From: Pyxidicoccus trucidator
GTDB taxonomy: Bacteria > Myxococcota > Myxococcia > Myxococcales > Myxococcaceae
Reading direction: 5' to 3'
Assembly (NCBI RefSeq): GCF_010894435.1
Contig: NZ_JAAIXZ010000003.1
Location: 1 to 64,000 of the forward strand
Length of the DNA stretch: 64,000 nt
Shown: one piece after another, positions 26,865-36,226 of the stretch
Layout: each line of letters opens with the position of its first letter
Position numbering within the stretch: the stretch's first letter is position 1
Notes under the pieces: model-generated
Told to the model about the DNA's origin: nothing
Databases searched by the model: none
What the model saw: the letters and a program-made list of their open reading frames with translations, nothing else
Made by a program: the position numbers and the translations under genes

Positions 26865-28931
26865 ATGCAACCGGCGTTTCACCATCTGGAGAGAGACGCA
26901 CAGCGCAGGCGCAGTGCGCTGTGGGGACTGCTCGCGGGCCTGTCGGCCGCATTGCTGAGCTGTGGAGTGGGGGAGGGCGAGTCGACTGAAGGCACCCTGA
27001 CCTCACACGCCGGACTCGCGGACGGCTACAACCTCGTCGTCACGGGTGTGAGCCCGACCACCACGGCCCCGGGCAGTACCGTCATCTTCAGCGCGACACT
27101 CAAGAACACGGGGACGGTCGCGACTCCGGCAGGCGTCATCCATGGCGTCTCGTTCTGGGTGAACGGCACCCAGGTGTCGTGGTCGGATACACACACGACC
27201 TCCATCGCTCCCGGCGCAAGCGTCACGCTCAGCGCCAACCATGGCCCGACGGGAACCCGGGAGTGGACCGCGCCGGGCACCGCTGGCACGCACACGCTCC
27301 TCGCGCACGTCGACGACATCAACCGCCTGAAGGCCGAGACCGACGAGAGCGATAATCAGTACGACACTCCGCTGAGCGTAACGGCCGCGACCTGCTCGGA
27401 CCGGGTCCAGAATGGGACCGAGACGGGCGTCGATTGCGGTCCCGACTGCGGTCCGTGTGAGTGGCCATTCACCGCGGTCTCCCGGACGGCGCTCCGGCAG
27501 TCGGCGAGGAAGGTCTATGCGCACTGGCACTACTATCCGGTGTCGCTCGACAACTACAACCCGACGTCCAATGACTACTACGAGCGCAACTACATCGCCG
27601 TCAACGGCGAGGGTGGAGCGCACGCGGCGTATGGCGGCATGATGCGAGAGCGCCCGCTTCCGAGGCTGACGCGACCGGAGACGGATTGGCGGCTGCGCGA
27701 CGCGAAGGACGAAATCGAGCTCGCCGCGAGAATCGGCATCGATGGCTTCTATCTGAACCTGTGGACCGACAGCGACGTGAACAACGGCGCCGTGTGGACC
27801 CGGGCGAAGACCGTCGTCGACGCGGCCTCCCAGGCCGGTGGCTTCGACATCGTTCCCAACTTCGACCTGACGATTCTCAATACGGGAAGCACGTCGGGGG
27901 ACCAGGACATGATGATTCGCATCCTGGGGCAGTTGAAGGGCTATTCAGCGCTCCTGCGACGCCCCGATGGGAAGTATGTCGTGGGCCTGTTCAATCCCGC
28001 CGCACAGGGCCGGACGGCTGCTTTCCACGCCACCTTCAAGCAGCGCGCTTCGACTGAGCTGGGCATGAGCCTGTATCTGGTGCCTGTCTTCCTCGGGACG
28101 GGAAGTACGGCGCTCTTCGAGGAGTACAAGACGGTCGCCGACGCCTACGCGGGATGGGGGACCGCCGTCCCCATCACCACGGCCGGGTACTCGGGAGGCC
28201 TGAAGACGAAGGCGGCCGGGTATGGGAAGCCGTGGATCCACCCGATGAGCAGTCAGGACTACCGGCCCAAGGACAAGGCCTTCTGGGAGGCGAAGAACTC
28301 ACAGACGCTTCGCTCCATCTGGGAGAACGTGATTGCCGACGGCATGGACCAGGTTCAAATCGTGACCTGGAATGACCAGCACGAGCACCACAACATCCGG
28401 CCCTCGACTGGCAAGCAGTGGCCCGCGTACGACATGACCGCGTATTACATCCAGTGGTTCAAGACCGGCACCCGGCCGACCCTCGAGCGCGACGTGTTGT
28501 ATTACAACCACCGTATCCACCATCAGTCCCTGGTGCCCACGAAACAGACCTCGGCGAATCTCGCGGGCTGCCGGGCGGGGTGCCCGGCGACGAACGAGGT
28601 TGAGTTGGTGGGCTTCCTGAAGTCCGCGGGCCGGCTCGAAATCACCCAGGGCGCGACGACCTACGGTGAGGACGAGACGGCGGGCGGTGTGCAGGTCGTC
28701 AAGACGGCGATGACGGTGGGCACTCCGACCTTCAGGCTGAAGCGCGCGGGAGCCACCGTCGTGCAGTTCCAGAGCATGCACGGAATCGTCGGCTCCATCG
28801 ACTACCAGGACTTGCTGTACCGGGCCGGGAGTTCGAGCCGCGCAACGCTCCCGTCGTGCGCGGTCTCCTGTGCGAATGGTGAAGCCCGCTGCCGGATGTG
28901 CCCTGGCGAACCGATGTGGCTGAAGCGCTGA
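26865..28931 (+). CDS. GH71 endo-alpha-1,3-glucanase with CARDB domain, lipoprotein
   Basis: A 688-residue exported protein (leader LLAGLSAALLSCG). Residues about 50-165 form a CARDB/APHP-like Ig domain (TTTAPGSTVIFSATLKNTG, HVDDINRLKAETDESDN). A Cys-rich linker (CSDRVQNGTETGVDCGPDC) leads into a GH71-type catalytic domain: KVYAHWHYYP, IGIDGFYLNLWTDSDV, FDIVPNFDLT, and QIVTWNDQHEHHN. GH71 enzymes cut alpha-1,3-glucan of fungal cell walls. That fits a myxobacterium preying on or degrading fungi. A strong hairpin terminator follows. Confidence 0.8.
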   Translation: MQPAFHHLERDAQRRRSALWGLLAGLSAALLSCGVGEGESTEGTLTSHAGLADGYNLVVTGVSPTTTAPGSTVIFSATLKNTGTVATPAGVIHGVSFWVNGTQVSWSDTHTTSIAPGASVTLSANHGPTGTREWTAPGTAGTHTLLAHVDDINRLKAETDESDNQYDTPLSVTAATCSDRVQNGTETGVDCGPDCGPCEWPFTAVSRTALRQSARKVYAHWHYYPVSLDNYNPTSNDYYERNYIAVNGEGGAHAAYGGMMRERPLPRLTRPETDWRLRDAKDEIELAARIGIDGFYLNLWTDSDVNNGAVWTRAKTVVDAASQAGGFDIVPNFDLTILNTGSTSGDQDMMIRILGQLKGYSALLRRPDGKYVVGLFNPAAQGRTAAFHATFKQRASTELGMSLYLVPVFLGTGSTALFEEYKTVADAYAGWGTAVPITTAGYSGGLKTKAAGYGKPWIHPMSSQDYRPKDKAFWEAKNSQTLRSIWENVIADGMDQVQIVTWNDQHEHHNIRPSTGKQWPAYDMTAYYIQWFKTGTRPTLERDVLYYNHRIHHQSLVPTKQTSANLAGCRAGCPATNEVELVGFLKSAGRLEITQGATTYGEDETAGGVQVVKTAMTVGTPTFRLKRAGATVVQFQSMHGIVGSIDYQDLLYRAGSSSRATLPSCAVSCANGEARCRMCPGEPMWLKR

Positions 28932-28953
28932 ACGACACGACAAGGTGTCTCGA

Positions 28954-28988
28954 AGACCCGACGAGCCAGCGCACGGCTCGTCGGGTCT
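28954..28988 (+). terminator. Strong hairpin terminator after the GH71 gene
   Basis: AGACCCGACGAGCC and GGCTCGTCGGGTCT form a perfect 14-bp stem with a 7-nt loop, 23 bases after the stop codon. Confidence 0.8.
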
Positions 28989-29208
28989 CCCTTCAACCCT
29001 CCTACCCATCGTCGGGTTCTACGCGCAGCGCGGCGAGCTCGGCCAGGCGCGGAGCAGGTCTCTGGCGAGTGGCCATTGAGCCCTGCCCACGTCCCCGGTG
29101 GCTCGTCCGTCACTTCGCCTCGCTCCATGCCCGCTCAACACCGGGCAGGCCGTTTCCTGCTTCGCGGACGCGCACCAGTCCGCGCACTGTCTGTTTTGTC
29201 GCCTGGAG

Positions 29209-29499
29209 CTATGGCGTTGTCGGTGCGATTCCGAGGCACTCCTCGCTGTATTCCACGACCGCATAAGGGGTTCTGCGGCCAGAGCGCAATGGCGTACTGC
29301 CGCAGAAGCACCGATCCGAGCCGACCTCCGTGGTGTAGGTGGCGTCGCTGTAAAAGACGGTGAGAGAATCAGTCTGGCAGATATAGAGTTGGTCCTCGCG
29401 CGATGCCAAATCGGACTGTGCTCCCATGTCAGCTTCGTCCGCTCCACAGCCGAGCTGAACTCCGACGACGGCAAGACCCAGAAGCAATAGCGAGCGCAT
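29209..29499 (-). CDS. Small Cys-containing lipoprotein, DUF6289-like
   Basis: A 96-residue protein. The ATG at 29499 follows GGAGGAAG. The leader LLLLGLAVVGVQLGCG is a lipoprotein signal. The mature part reads VFYSDATYTTEVGSDRCFC and VVEYSEEC, the pattern of short secreted myxobacterial proteins annotated DUF6289. No enzyme motif is visible. It stands alone, with the GH71 gene convergent to it. Confidence 0.7.
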   Translation of the reverse strand: MRSLLLLGLAVVGVQLGCGADEADMGAQSDLASREDQLYICQTDSLTVFYSDATYTTEVGSDRCFCGSTPLRSGRRTPYAVVEYSEECLGIAPTTP

Positions 29500-29747
29500 T
29501 CTTCCTCCCTGAGGGATGAGGTGTTCCAGGCAATTGCTGCGTGGGTATGGTGCCACAAAGCCTCATGCGAGTGGGTAGGGGAGGGGTATTTCATGGCGAG
29601 CGCAACACTTCAGCTCCCTTGGAAGAGCTGCCATCGGAGCGCGAGGGGGCTTGATTGGCCCGACGAGGTCATGCTCCGGTGCGCCGAGGCGGAACTGGAC
29701 TTACAGCAGCTCGCCCCCAGCGCGGACTGAGGACCTGGCAGAGGCTG

Positions 29748-30377
29748 TCAACGGCGGGAGACTTTGAAGGTTCCACCGATGTTGAGGACGGCGGTCCCCT
29801 CCCGGCCACCCGCATTGACGCGGAAGGTGAGCCTGTCGGACCAATGCAAGATGTCACCATCCTTGATCCCCCCAATAGTCCCGTGGAGCTGGTAGTAGAT
29901 GGGCACGGTGTGGTGCCCGTTCTGGCCTAGCTTCTTCGTGGCTGTATGCCAGACCATTCCAGACTCCTTCATGTCTCCGACAGCGATGGCCACGAGCTTC
30001 TGCGAAACCTTGAACCCCCAGTTGACGTTCTTGAAGCGGCAGTTGTAGCGGGCGCTGAAGATGCCGTTCCGGTCTGTGAAGACGTGGTTCGCCTCGTCGC
30101 ATTTGACAACGTCATACTGCGGCCCATTTCCGTTGGGCTTCGGTATGAAGGTTTGAACGTCTTCTTCCTCTACGGCGCCCTGCAGGCTCTTCGTCAACGC
30201 CTCCGCCTCGGCGGCCGGCATCGGCTGGTCCCAGGTGATATCGAGCGTGGTACCGGAGGTGCGGACCTCTGAACGAGTCTGCGCGTTGGAACCCGGCTCC
30301 CCGGCCGTCGCGGTGAGCGGCGTGCCGGAGATCAGCAGTGTTCCAACCAGTGCTGCCAGAAACCTTGCGATTCTCAT
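29748..30377 (-). CDS. Exported protein of unknown function
   Basis: A 209-residue protein. The ATG at 30377 has a strong AAGGAGC. The cleavable signal peptide is RFLAALVGTLLISGTPLTATAG. The mature part is beta-rich with two cysteines (VVKCDEANH, YNCRFKN) that could form a disulfide, and the motif ITWDQPMPAAEAEAL. I do not recognise the family. An 8-bp inverted repeat lies about 60-80 bp upstream and could be an operator. Confidence 0.7.
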   Translation of the reverse strand: MRIARFLAALVGTLLISGTPLTATAGEPGSNAQTRSEVRTSGTTLDITWDQPMPAAEAEALTKSLQGAVEEEDVQTFIPKPNGNGPQYDVVKCDEANHVFTDRNGIFSARYNCRFKNVNWGFKVSQKLVAIAVGDMKESGMVWHTATKKLGQNGHHTVPIYYQLHGTIGGIKDGDILHWSDRLTFRVNAGGREGTAVLNIGGTFKVSRR

Positions 30378-30700
30378 GGGAAAGCTCCTTTCTCGCTGGG
30401 TGACCGGAAACTTGAGGCTCCTCTCATTTGGGAAAATCCCCCGCAATCCTGGGGGATTCCGTTGCGCTTCGGATGGGAGAGGAGCTCTCCGGTTGCCAAT
30501 GGACGGCGGGGCAGGCACCGCCTTGCATGTCCGCTGCACGTCTTCTCTCCACGGCGTCTTGACACCGAGGCGAGGCGCCACGAGACAGGGCGAGCGGGCA
30601 GGCGCCAGCGCAGCCCTCGCGACCGACCTGCCTCCTGGCCGCGAGGACGCTCTCACGATTGTGGGCTGCTGACGCGGCTGGGCCCCTTCGAGCGACGTCG
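30378..30700. other. Intergenic stretch without a gene
   Basis: Holds the upstream region of the exported protein gene, including the inverted repeat at 30435-30458. No recognisable coding sequence. Confidence 0.5.
30435..30458. promoter_or_regulatory. 8-bp inverted repeat, possible operator
   Basis: AATCCCCC, an 8-nt loop, GGGGGATT. Located 58-81 bp before the ATG of the exported protein gene on the minus strand. Confidence 0.3.
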
Positions 30701-31252
30701 CTAGAGCAGGGTCAGCGAGAACTGGAGATGCTCCATGTCGGGGATGGAGGTCAGCGCGGTTGCGCCGGGCTTCCAATCCACCTGGAGGGTGCCTTCGGAA
30801 GGAGGCCCCTGTCGCTCGAACTCGATGCGGTAGGTGTTTTCGAAGACACGGGCCTTCTCATCCAGCTCCGGGCCGAAGGAGAGGGGCCACCCGGGGGGCG
30901 TCTCAGGGCCCGCGACGATGAGGACGTGCTCATCCACCATGAGCCCATCGCGCTCGTCGAAGACGCGCACACGGAACCACGGATGGACCTCTGGGATGGC
31001 CCCCTCGGGAACGTCCCAGGACAGCCTTGTCAGTTCGATGAAGAAGTTGAGCTGGAGGAACTCCAGCTTCTCGCCGGGCTTCGGGGCGACGCGGACGTGC
31101 AGGCGGCGCTCGAGGAGCGGCTCGGAAGGTGAGAGGACGGTGGTGGTTTCGGCGGAGGCCGGCGCTTCCACCTGGTCGTAGCCCGGCCGGCAGGCCGTCG
31201 TCAGGAGTGCGAACGCGAGCCCCAGGAGGGACGTGAGGGAGCGTGGGGTCAT
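30701..31252 (-). CDS. Lipoprotein of unknown function, second in a pair
   Basis: A 183-residue protein with a lipoprotein leader (LLGLAFALLTTAC). The mature part is beta-rich (RRLHVRVAPKPGEKLEFL, HPWFRVRVFDE, YRIEFERQG) and resembles the product of the upstream gene, so the two seem to be related secreted proteins. Its ATG overlaps the stop of the upstream gene by four bases (ATGA type), indicating translational coupling. No family recognised. Confidence 0.7.
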   Translation of the reverse strand: MTPRSLTSLLGLAFALLTTACRPGYDQVEAPASAETTTVLSPSEPLLERRLHVRVAPKPGEKLEFLQLNFFIELTRLSWDVPEGAIPEVHPWFRVRVFDERDGLMVDEHVLIVAGPETPPGWPLSFGPELDEKARVFENTYRIEFERQGPPSEGTLQVDWKPGATALTSIPDMEHLQFSLTLL

Positions 31253-31851
31253 GGTGAGGAGACCTCCAGCGTGAAGCCCTTGGGCAGGTCGCTCGTGCCC
31301 TCCACGTGCGCGCTGGCCACCGCCGTCCACTCCACGTCGACCGTCCCGGGCGAGACGTTGTCCTGGACCTCGAAGTCGACTGCCTTGTGCCACTCGCACG
31401 CCGCGTCGAGCGGACATTCTTTGGACAATCCCGCGCGTAGCTCTATCACGGTGGTGTCATCAGGGCCTCCCAGCACCACGATGGGGTCAGGGCTCGAGGC
31501 GCCCTGCAGTGATGCCCGGAACCACGGCCGCTGGGGCAGGGTGGGGTCGGTAGGCTTCCAGCGCGCGGAGATGCGCACGGACAACTCCCCCCACACCGAA
31601 GTGTCCTCGGGCTTCGCGGCCGTGGCCCGGATGACGAGGTGGCGCGTGGCCCTGGGGGCTTCGGTCGACAGGCTGAAGGGTGGGCCCGCGTGCTCCTCTG
31701 AGTGGAAGTCCGGCGAGGTGGGCTCCGAGGTGGCCAGCACACTGGCACTCGCCCCGAGCAGCGCGAGCCGCGCGGCCCAGGCGCGCAGCCGCGAGTGCCT
31801 TGGGGGAAAGGAAGAAGACTCAAGGCGGGGAGAAGGACTTGCGCGATGCAT
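31249..31851 (-). CDS. Exported protein of unknown function, first in a pair
   Basis: A 200-residue protein with an arginine-rich start and hydrophobic core (WAARLALLGASASVLA), a likely signal peptide. The mature part includes TRHLVIRATAAKPEDTS, LSVRISARWKPTDP, WFRASLQG and VDVEWTAVA, similar in order to the downstream lipoprotein. No clear ribosome-binding site precedes ATG 31851, so another start is possible. Confidence 0.6.
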   Translation of the reverse strand: MHRASPSPRLESSSFPPRHSRLRAWAARLALLGASASVLATSEPTSPDFHSEEHAGPPFSLSTEAPRATRHLVIRATAAKPEDTSVWGELSVRISARWKPTDPTLPQRPWFRASLQGASSPDPIVVLGGPDDTTVIELRAGLSKECPLDAACEWHKAVDFEVQDNVSPGTVDVEWTAVASAHVEGTSDLPKGFTLEVSSP

Positions 31852-32299
31852 GGGCTGCGGCGGCTCCGTTGTCGAGGCTCCCCGCGCCAGGCCACGCTCG
31901 GGAGCGGCGGGAGTGTAGAGCAATCCAGAGGCCACTCCTCCCCAGGGGGGAATGCAGCCCTGGAAGTCCCCTGTGGGGGCCGCGCCTGACATGGGCGTCA
32001 TGGATGAGCCCACGCAGACAGGACACCTGCGGCGCGGGAAGCCGTCTCGTGCCGGGCGGTGAATCCTCACACCCTGAGCCATCCGGACGTCGCGCAGGAT
32101 AACGTTTCGTGCTTTTCGATATTTCCACGAAAATCGAGTAAAGCGCTTCGCGGCAGGAAGGGCGCCGGCCGTGTAGCTCGCGGGCAAGGCCGCCCTGATG
32201 GCACAGCCGACAGGCTGTCGCATTCATTGAGTTGCAACAGACATTCCACTGCGCATGCTGCGCGGTGTCATGCAGCCACGGGCTGCAAGCGGGAGACGT
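31852..32299. other. Divergent promoter region
   Basis: Separates the exported-protein pair (minus) from the metalloprotease gene (plus). It contains an unusually AT-rich patch around 32100-32150 with an inverted repeat, a likely promoter or operator zone. No coding sequence seen. Confidence 0.45.
32105..32132. promoter_or_regulatory. Inverted repeat in AT-rich patch
   Basis: TTTCGTG, 14 bases, CACGAAA, in the least GC-rich part of the divergent region between two exported-protein transcription units. Confidence 0.35.
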
Positions 32300-33907
32300 A
32301 TGCGGAAGCTGTCCATGGCGGGCGTCATGCTGTGCGGAGCACTGGTGTCAGGGTGCCAGGGAGAAGAGTGGGAGCAGCGCGCCCACGAACAGCCCGGCGG
32401 CACCGGCACCGAGGCGTCCGTCGCGTCCACCCGCCAGGCGGTCATCTCCCCGGCGCTCGAGTTGTCGCTCGCGTGCGTCGCGACGTATGCCAACGCGGGG
32501 ACCTGCGACTGGGCTCACTGGAGCGAGCTGTGGGAGACGTGCAAGACCTACGAGCACGGGGAGCTCGAGGACGGCCTCTTTCTAGATGAGGTGCAGTCAG
32601 GTAACTGCACGGCGGCCAACTGGCCCGCGCTGCGCGAGCAGCTCATCACCCCGCGCCCGCCGCTCGTCCGCGTGCGCGAGGCCTGCAATGGCAGCTCCCA
32701 GGTGATTCAGGAGGCCGGGTCCAACGGCTGCCACACGCTCGCGCAAGCCGCTGGCGCCTCCTACGTCGACGTGCCGCTCGGCAAGGCCGTGACGCTCCAT
32801 GCCGGTGTGGACTGTACCGGGGCCTCGGTCACCGTCGAGACCGACACGAACCTCTGTGAGACTTCGTTCGGGAGCGGCGCCAGCGCGAACGACAACGTGC
32901 GCTCGTTCCAGGTTCAGGACGTCGTGGCGCCGCCATCGGCGCACCGCTATGACTGCGCCCCCGAGGAGTTGACGTGCGTCGAGAACGACAACATCCGATT
33001 GGGCTCCATCAACCGGAAGCACACCGTCAAGGTCGTCCGCGTCACCCTCGCGGGCAGGTCCACGCCCGAGCTGTCCTCCATCCGAGGCAGGGTCAATGAC
33101 ATGTACGCCTTCTTCGCCGTCGCGTCTCACGGCCAGGTGGGCCTGGAGAGCATCGTTTCGCAGACCGTGGCGGTGACGGCGGGCAGCACCTGCACGGCGG
33201 CGAAGAAGCAGGCCGTCGGGCAAGCCAACTCGAACAAGGTCCTGACCGTGTATTCGATGCCCAGCGGGCTGTGTTCCACCTCGAACGCCGGCTCGCGCAG
33301 CATCTACCTCAATGGCAACCTGTTCCGGGACTACACCCACGAGACCGGGCACGTCCTCGGCCTCGCGCACGGCAACACGCGAGACCCGTCGACCGGCACG
33401 GTCACCCAGTACGGTGACGCGAGCACGTTCATGGGCAAGTTTCCGTCGGATAACTACAACCTCCCTCAGCTCCACTGGCTGGGGTGGACGAAGAAGGAGG
33501 AGCTCATCAAGGTCAACTCGGCCATCGACAACGGTGGATTCATCGACGTCACCCTCCGTCCGGTGGGAAGCAACGCCGAGAGCACCAGCAGCCTCCCGCT
33601 GGGCGCCGTCTGGGATATTCCCGGCACCGAGCCCAAGATGCGGCTGTTCATCGCCGTACCGAAGGCGCGCCTCAACGACACGAACCAGATTGAGGGCGGC
33701 ACGGTAATCGTCTACCGCGCCCCCAGGTGCGAGGGTTGCACGGGCATGTCCATGGGTACGACGACGATGGCGCGGTTCAGCGCCAGGTCCGTCAATGCGC
33801 ACGCAGCCAGCGGACTCCTCATCAAGCCGGTGGGCTACACGAGCAGCGTCGTCCAGGGCGTCGAAGTGTTCACCTCCGTCACGGTGCGCATCAACCTCGC
33901 GCCGTAG
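32300..33907 (+). CDS. Exported M11/gametolysin-like metalloprotease, lipoprotein
   Basis: A 535-residue protein. The ATG at 32300 follows GGGAGACG and gives a lipoprotein leader (SMAGVMLCGALVSGC). Several Cys pairs lie in the N-terminal half. The catalytic site is HETGHVLGLAHG, the metzincin zinc signature, followed by YGDASTFMG as the Met-turn; that combination is typical of peptidase M11 (gametolysin-like) enzymes. A beta-sandwich-like C-terminal part follows. It is likely a secreted or surface protease used in predation or development. A hairpin terminator follows the stop. Confidence 0.75.
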   Translation: MRKLSMAGVMLCGALVSGCQGEEWEQRAHEQPGGTGTEASVASTRQAVISPALELSLACVATYANAGTCDWAHWSELWETCKTYEHGELEDGLFLDEVQSGNCTAANWPALREQLITPRPPLVRVREACNGSSQVIQEAGSNGCHTLAQAAGASYVDVPLGKAVTLHAGVDCTGASVTVETDTNLCETSFGSGASANDNVRSFQVQDVVAPPSAHRYDCAPEELTCVENDNIRLGSINRKHTVKVVRVTLAGRSTPELSSIRGRVNDMYAFFAVASHGQVGLESIVSQTVAVTAGSTCTAAKKQAVGQANSNKVLTVYSMPSGLCSTSNAGSRSIYLNGNLFRDYTHETGHVLGLAHGNTRDPSTGTVTQYGDASTFMGKFPSDNYNLPQLHWLGWTKKEELIKVNSAIDNGGFIDVTLRPVGSNAESTSSLPLGAVWDIPGTEPKMRLFIAVPKARLNDTNQIEGGTVIVYRAPRCEGCTGMSMGTTTMARFSARSVNAHAASGLLIKPVGYTSSVVQGVEVFTSVTVRINLAP

Positions 33908-33922
33908 AGGCCGGCCTTCATC

Positions 33923-33955
33923 GCGACCGGCTGGCGCTGCTCGCCAGCCGGTCGC
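33923..33955 (+). terminator. Hairpin terminator after the M11-like protease gene
   Basis: GCGACCGGCTGGCG, 5-nt loop, CGCCAGCCGGTCGC: a perfect 14-bp stem 15 bases after the stop. Confidence 0.75.
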
Positions 33956-34167
33956 AAGTGATTCGCGAGAAGAACTTCGGGAAGATCTCCAGCTCGTGTC
34001 GTTGACGCGGAGGGGTGCCCGAGCTGTCCGAGAACCCCTATCCGGCCTGCTGCTACCCGTACCCGAGCCGGCCTGGCATGGCGGGGTGGTAGCGGCGCGG
34101 GCTCCACTGGCGTGGCTATGATGCGCGCCCCGCCGCGGCCCTCCCGGCCCACGCGCTCAGGTCAGCC

Positions 34168-35142
34168 ATGCCCATTTCCACGACGACCCGCCGCGCCGCT
34201 GCTTCTCGCAGGCCCCGAGGCGGGCGGAACCGGAGCAGAAGGGCGCAGCGGGGCCATGTCTTCCTCGGGCTGCTCGTCCTGTTGGGGCTGCTCGCGGCGG
34301 GCGTCTCCTGGCTCGCGTGGCGCCCTCCCGACGTGGGCCCCGCGTTGGCGTGGCTCATCGGGGGCCTGGTGGTGGCCGGGTGGAGCTCGCTCGCGTTCTG
34401 GCGCCGGGACTCGTTCGCGGCGGCCAAGCTCCTGCTGTTCTGCACCCTGATGCCCGTGCTGTTCTGCCTGCTCTGGGTCATCAACGCGCACAGCTTCGGA
34501 GGGCCGGCGACGTGGGTGGGTGGGGCCTCCGCGGTGGGCGCGGCACTGTTCGCACGGTACCTCTGGCGCGAGTGGCGACGCGTGGAGGTGCTGCCCAACT
34601 TCCTGCTCGAGGCGGCGAACAAGGACGACATCCACGAGCTCGACGGCCTGCAGTTCTGTGCGGGGCTGTCCCGCCCCGAAGAGGGGCCCGTTCCCCTGGA
34701 GCTGCACGTGCTGGTGCAGAGCTGCGTGGACGCGGAGCGCACGCTGACGCTGAAGCTCTCCGGGCCCTCCCAGACGCGGGTGCACTACCCGGACAGCGTG
34801 ACGGTGCAGGTCGGCCCGGGAGAGGTGGGCCAGCTCGTGGTGCCGCTCCACCTGCTCCCTGGTGCGCGCGCGGCGGGCAAGCTCTACCTCACGCCGAGCA
34901 TCTCAGGGCCCGGAGGGCCCCGCCTGCGCTACTGGCGCGCGAAAGACTACGTGGCACGCATCCACCCGGTGATGCAGGTGCTCGGCCTCTTCGCGGGAGT
35001 GATTGCCTGGGGCGGCGGCTTGTCCGTCGAGCTCCCCGTCATTCCCGACGCACCGCCTCCGCGTCCGCAGCTTCCGCCCGAGCGCTGGAAGGTGATGTGG
35101 CGCCCCGGGCTGGAGCAGCTCCAGCAGGCCCGCGCGGCCTGA
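34168..35142 (+). CDS. Membrane protein of unknown function
   Basis: A 324-residue protein. An Arg-rich cytoplasmic start precedes four N-terminal hydrophobic segments (VFLGLLVLLGLLAAGVSWLAW, LAWLIGGLVVAGWSSLAF, LLLFCTLMPVLFCLLWVI, WVGGASAVGAALFA). A beta-rich domain of about 140 residues follows (LELHVLVQSCVDAERTLTLKL, DSVTVQVGPGEVGQLVVPLHL), and one more hydrophobic segment (MQVLGLFAGVIAWGGGL). I do not recognise the family. It is monocistronic. Confidence 0.65.
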   Translation: MPISTTTRRAAASRRPRGGRNRSRRAQRGHVFLGLLVLLGLLAAGVSWLAWRPPDVGPALAWLIGGLVVAGWSSLAFWRRDSFAAAKLLLFCTLMPVLFCLLWVINAHSFGGPATWVGGASAVGAALFARYLWREWRRVEVLPNFLLEAANKDDIHELDGLQFCAGLSRPEEGPVPLELHVLVQSCVDAERTLTLKLSGPSQTRVHYPDSVTVQVGPGEVGQLVVPLHLLPGARAAGKLYLTPSISGPGGPRLRYWRAKDYVARIHPVMQVLGLFAGVIAWGGGLSVELPVIPDAPPPRPQLPPERWKVMWRPGLEQLQQARAA

Positions 35143-35229
35143 GCTTCCACTCCTACAGGTACTCCGCCAGGCGGAGGTCGTCCGGCCTGGCTCAGTCCAG
35201 ACGACCCTGGAGCGACGGCTCGAGCTGTT

Positions 35230-35982
35230 TCACAGCGTGTAGCCGCCGTCGCTCAGCAACGTCGCGCCCGTCATGAGCGCGCAGTCGTCTGACAGCAGGA
35301 AGCCAATCTGCCGCGCAATCTCCTCGGGCCTGGCATAGCGGCCGAGCGGCGTCGCCATGGCCGCCAGCTCGGCGAAGGCCGCGTCGCGCCCGACCTGTGC
35401 CGCCCGCTCGGCGAACATGGGGACCGCATCCCATACCGGCGTCTCGACACCCGCGGGCGCAATCGCATTGACGCGGATGCGGTCGGCCGCGCCCTCCTTC
35501 GCGGCCACCTTCACCAGGTGGATGAGCGCAGCCTTCGACGCGCCATACGCGGCGACACCAGGCTCGGGCTTCACACCCGCGGCGGAGGCCGTCGCGACGA
35601 TGGAGCCACCGCGTCCCCGCATCGCGCGCATCGCCGCGCGCAGCGTCAGGAACGCGCCGTCCAGATTGACGGACAGGATGCGCCGCCACTCGTCGAAGCC
35701 ATGGTCGACGATGGCCGCCGCTCCCGCGACACCGGCATTGACGACAGCGTGGTCGAGCCCTGCCAGCTTCGGCGCCAGCCCCTCCCAGAACGCCTCGTCC
35801 CGCACGTCCCCCACCGCCCGGTCGACCACGCACGGAAGCTCCACCGCCTCCAAGGCCTTGGGAGCGAGGTCGACCAGAATCAGCCGCGCGGCGCCCTCGG
35901 CGGCAAGATGCTGCGCAACGGCCAACCCGATGCCAGAAGCAGCACCGGTCACGAGCGCGGTTCGATGGGTGAACTGGGGCAT
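35230..35982 (-). CDS. SDR-family oxidoreductase
   Basis: A 250-residue classical short-chain dehydrogenase. The cofactor loop is TGAASGIG, followed by VDLAPKAL with an Asp at the end of strand 2, which favours NAD(H). Then NAGVAG, the catalytic Ser region VATASAAGVK, and YGASK. The C-terminus DDCALMTGATLLSDGGYTL is typical. The substrate is unknown. It is not linked to any neighbour by strand and spacing. Confidence 0.9.
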   Translation of the reverse strand: MPQFTHRTALVTGAASGIGLAVAQHLAAEGAARLILVDLAPKALEAVELPCVVDRAVGDVRDEAFWEGLAPKLAGLDHAVVNAGVAGAAAIVDHGFDEWRRILSVNLDGAFLTLRAAMRAMRGRGGSIVATASAAGVKPEPGVAAYGASKAALIHLVKVAAKEGAADRIRVNAIAPAGVETPVWDAVPMFAERAAQVGRDAAFAELAAMATPLGRYARPEEIARQIGFLLSDDCALMTGATLLSDGGYTL

Positions 35983-36226
35983 GTCTCATTGTACCCGCAC
36001 CCACGTGAGGCGCAGGGGGGCCGTCCCCCGGCAACTCCCTGGACCCCACCATGGGAGTCTGCGCCCCGCGCGATGCAGGGCTGCCCTGCCTGGACTGAGT
36101 CCAGGCCCTTCCCGGTTTTGATATATCCATGATTGGAAGTGCACTCCGGGCGGCACCGCGCCCGGGGTGGCGGCAGTGCCGAGGATGCGTGCGTGCTCGG
36201 GGTTCGTGCCAGTCATCCCGCCGCGC

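Noticed and set aside
29500..29747. Small open frame at 29521-29730 on the plus strand
   Set aside because: No ribosome-binding site or recognisable sequence; it overlaps the promoter of the small lipoprotein gene.
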